In this document: positions 62,342-64,000 of the stretch, piece by piece
How positions within the stretch are numbered: the stretch's first letter is position 1
How the letters are laid out: each line of letters opens with the position of its first letter
DNA from: Haloarchaeobius salinus
GTDB taxonomy: Archaea; Halobacteriota; Halobacteria; Halobacteriales; Natrialbaceae
Length of the DNA stretch: 64,000 nt
Assembly (NCBI RefSeq): GCF_024464185.1
Contig: NZ_JANHAU010000001.1
Coordinates: forward strand, 682,001 to 746,000
Reading direction: 5' to 3'
Notes under the pieces: model-generated
What the model was told of the DNA's origin: nothing
Seen by the model: the letters and a program-made list of their open reading frames with translations, nothing else
Databases searched by the model: none
Made by a program: the position numbers and the translations under genes

Positions 62342-62686
62342 CTACGACACTTCCTCCAGTACCGATGCGCCACGGCCCGGCTTCGACTCCCACTCCCACT
62401 CGTCCTCCACGCGGACGCGCCCGTCGTCGAGCAGGGCCACGTCGCCGACGGAGTGACCCGTCGCCGTCTCGCCGTCCTCGTTGAGCTGGACGTAGCGGAT
62501 GTCCCACCGGCCGTCCGTGAGGGTGCCGACGAGGTGCCCCTCGACGATGCTGCCGCCCGCGTAGTGGGCGTGGATGCGGTCGCCGTCCTGTTCGAACTCG
62601 AACCGGGTGTCGCCGCTGACCTCGCCCGATTCGTCGTTCGCGACGCCGACGAGCGTCCGCCCGTCGAGCGAGAGCTGTTCGCTCAT
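62342..62686 (-). CDS. Small beta-rich protein, often misannotated as N-acetylglutamate synthase
   Basis: This 114-residue protein begins MSEQLSLDGRTLVGVANDES and continues as beta strands (TRFEFEQDGDRIHAHYAGGS, IVEGHLVGTLTDGRWDIRYV, DGETATGHSVGDVALLDDGR). The family is common in bacteria and haloarchaea and is sometimes labelled N-acetylglutamate synthase, but it lacks a GNAT fold, so that label is doubtful. Function unknown. The ATG at 62686 was taken over 62710. It overlaps the HxlR remnant's downstream neighbourhood on the opposite strand. Confidence 0.78.
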   Translation of the reverse strand: MSEQLSLDGRTLVGVANDESGEVSGDTRFEFEQDGDRIHAHYAGGSIVEGHLVGTLTDGRWDIRYVQLNEDGETATGHSVGDVALLDDGRVRVEDEWEWESKPGRGASVLEEVS

Positions 62687-62751
62687 ACGTCCAGCGCGTC
62701 GCACGAGCACCTAACTGTTCGCTCCCGGCGAAACCGGAGACGGTCGCGTCG

Positions 62752-63222
62752 CTACGCGGGGTCCGTGGCTTCGGCGTCCGTCGACTCGTCCTCCGACGCC
62801 GGGTCGAGTCGGAGCGGTTCCGCGTCCCACGTGGTGTCGAGGCGGCCCCGTGTGACGTACGGTGCGAGCGTGCCGCGGGTGACGACGCCGTGGTACTCCC
62901 CGTCACCGTCGACGACGGGAAGGACACCGATGCCGGCCTTCCGCATCCGGTCGGCCGCCAGTCCGACCGGCATCGTCGGCCGGACCGTCACGACGGGAGT
63001 GGACATGACCTCGCCCACCGGGAGGGTGAAGCCCTCCTCGGCGACGGCGGCGACGAGGTCCGATTCGGTGACGATACCCGCCACGCCGTCGGGTCCGTCC
63101 CGGACGACCAGCGCCGGGACGTCGGGGTCGCGGAGGTACCCCGCGGCCTCGGGGAGCGAACAGTCCGGCCGGGCCACCACCGCGCCGTCGGTCAGCGCCC
63201 CGTGAACTGGGATCTCTATCAT
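62752..63222 (-). CDS. CBS-pair domain protein
   Basis: This 156-residue protein consists of one CBS pair: MIEIPVHGALTDGAVVARPDCSLPEAAGYL, ALVVRDGPDGVAGIVTESDLVAAVAEEG (first CBS), VMSTPVVTVRPTMPVGLAADRMRKAGIGVLPVVDGDG and EYHGVVTRGTLAPYV (second), then an acidic tail. CBS pairs bind AMP, ATP or SAM and regulate partner enzymes or channels; this stand-alone form may regulate a transporter in trans. The ATG at 63222 is taken, since upstream in-frame sequence is basic and unlikely. Confidence 0.88.
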   Translation of the reverse strand: MIEIPVHGALTDGAVVARPDCSLPEAAGYLRDPDVPALVVRDGPDGVAGIVTESDLVAAVAEEGFTLPVGEVMSTPVVTVRPTMPVGLAADRMRKAGIGVLPVVDGDGEYHGVVTRGTLAPYVTRGRLDTTWDAEPLRLDPASEDESTDAEATDPA

Positions 63223-63362
63223 CGTCCGTGACAACAGCTCGCACGACTTAGCAGTACCGTACAAAGGGATGGATATTCCTAGAATGCTTCCCACACCGAA
63301 ACGAGGTTCGAGAGGCGTTCCGGGCACGTCCCCGGCGGTTCTTGAGACGTTCGTCCAGAGCC

Positions 63363-64000
63363 TCACTCCCCGGAGTTGCCGACCAGCCGCTCGGCCTCCT
63401 CGTCCGCCTTCCACTCGCCGAGTTCCTTCGGGTCGACGTGGACGAACACGTCGTCGACCTCCGGTAGCTCGCGGATGGCCTGGACGACGTCGCTCTCGAT
63501 GTCGTGGGCCTCGAACAGCGTGTGGTCGCCCTCGACCTCGATGTGGAGGCTCACGTCGATCTCCGGGCCGACGTAGTGGGCGACGACGTCGTGGACGCCC
63601 TCGACCTCGGGGTGGGCGGTGGCGCGCTCGACGATCTCCGCCCGGAGGTCGTCCGGCGGTGCCCCGCCGACGAGGTAGTTGACGTTGTCGCGGACGATCT
63701 CGACACCGGTCCAGAGGATGCCGAGCGAGACGACCGCGGCGGCCAGCGGGTCGAGCACCGGGTAGCCCGCGGTCGCACCGAGGACGCCGACGAGCGCCGC
63801 CAGCGCGGTGAGCACGTCGTTGCGGTTGTCGAGCGCCGTCGCGACCAGTGCGGGGGAGTTCGCGTCCGAGCCCCGTGTCAGACAGTAGCGGTAGAGCCCG
63901 AGCTTGATTACGGCCGAGCCCGCGAGCACGCCGATACCGGCCGGTGTCGCGTTGACGGCGATGTCGCCGGCCAGCAACGTCGTGCTCGACTGCCAGAAGA
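63363..64000 (-). CDS. Cation diffusion facilitator transporter (5' end beyond window)
   Basis: This partial protein, cut at the window's right edge, includes helices from the CDF transmembrane block (LVATALDNRNDVLTALAALVGVLG with the metal-site HxxxD-like DNRNDV, and LDPLAAAVVSLGILWTGVEIV). A C-terminal cytoplasmic domain (VEGVHDVVAHYVGPEIDVSLHIEV, VQAIRELPEVDDVFVHVDP) binds zinc or other divalent metals and forms dimers. At least the first two helices are missing from this window. It probably exports Zn, Co, Mn or Fe. Confidence 0.88.
   Translation of the reverse strand, partial: FWQSSTTLLAGDIAVNATPAGIGVLAGSAVIKLGLYRYCLTRGSDANSPALVATALDNRNDVLTALAALVGVLGATAGYPVLDPLAAAVVSLGILWTGVEIVRDNVNYLVGGAPPDDLRAEIVERATAHPEVEGVHDVVAHYVGPEIDVSLHIEVEGDHTLFEAHDIESDVVQAIRELPEVDDVFVHVDPKELGEWKADEEAERLVGNSGE

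Noticed and set aside
62342-62686. N-acetylglutamate synthase
   Set aside because: This name is attached to the family in databases, but the protein is a short beta-rich fold without acetyltransferase motifs.

Overview
The window comes from a haloarchaeon (class Halobacteria). The DNA is very GC-rich, the predicted proteins are strongly acidic, and the gene set is typically archaeal: ribosomal protein S19e, PDCD5/TFAR19, SecD/SecF, GatD, TrmY, Pus10, a SAMP1-like modifier, a Bat-type HTH-10 regulator, Tat lipoproteins with an LAGC lipobox and a PGF-CTERM surface protein. I do not assign a genus. Names are recognised from the translations; no search was run.

Layout. 1-7.7 kb: small membrane and lipoprotein genes, DoxX, a YtcJ-type amidohydrolase, an AzlCD pair and the complete quinolinate/NAD branch nadA-nadB-nadC as a tight operon. 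7.8-14.7 kb: membrane proteins, a winged-helix/zinc-ribbon regulator, an MFS carrier, a PNPOx-fold protein, gpmI, and intergenic DNA packed with palindromic repeats. 14.7-19.6 kb: UPF0104 protein, rps19e-PDCD5-PP-loop ATPase, katG. 19.6-26.4 kb: membrane proteins, PspA with a divergent hydrolase, a P-loop kinase, a double zinc-ribbon/DUF4013 protein, a VapBC-like pair and tRNA-Pro(CGG). 26.4-30.5 kb: trmY and pus10 (partners in making m1-pseudouridine 54), a 38-residue gene, rnhB and a Usp remnant. 30.5-34.8 kb: secF-secD, small acidic proteins and a 46-residue gene. 35-43 kb: gatD, a GNAT gene, samp1 with two TrkA-C proteins, a K+ channel and an HPP-Usp fusion. 43-49.4 kb: nucleoside/pentose catabolism (uridine phosphorylase, PfkB kinase, ribose-1,5-bisphosphate isomerase, deoC). 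49.4-53.5 kb: PGF-CTERM surface protein, tRNA methylthiotransferase, MoaB/CinA-like protein. 53.5-64 kb: Tat lipoprotein, Bat-type regulator, an 1188-residue HTH-FilR1-STAND-TPR protein, an 851-residue beta-helix lipoprotein, an HxlR remnant, a CBS protein and a truncated CDF transporter.

The main unexplained signal is a family of about six dispersed, modular, palindrome-rich intergenic elements near 10.1, 14.0-14.5, 27.6, 29.4 and 37.4 kb. Three copies keep a long-range inverted repeat whose arms differ completely between copies yet remain perfectly complementary, set between conserved GAAAG and CTTTC boxes and short G tracts. Identical 56-63 bp palindromic cassettes sit at different places in different copies. 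Other points of note are a chain of three TGATG stop/start overlaps, a symmetric bidirectional TATA box, an archaeal MalT/AfsR-like STAND protein, and two unannotated tiny genes.
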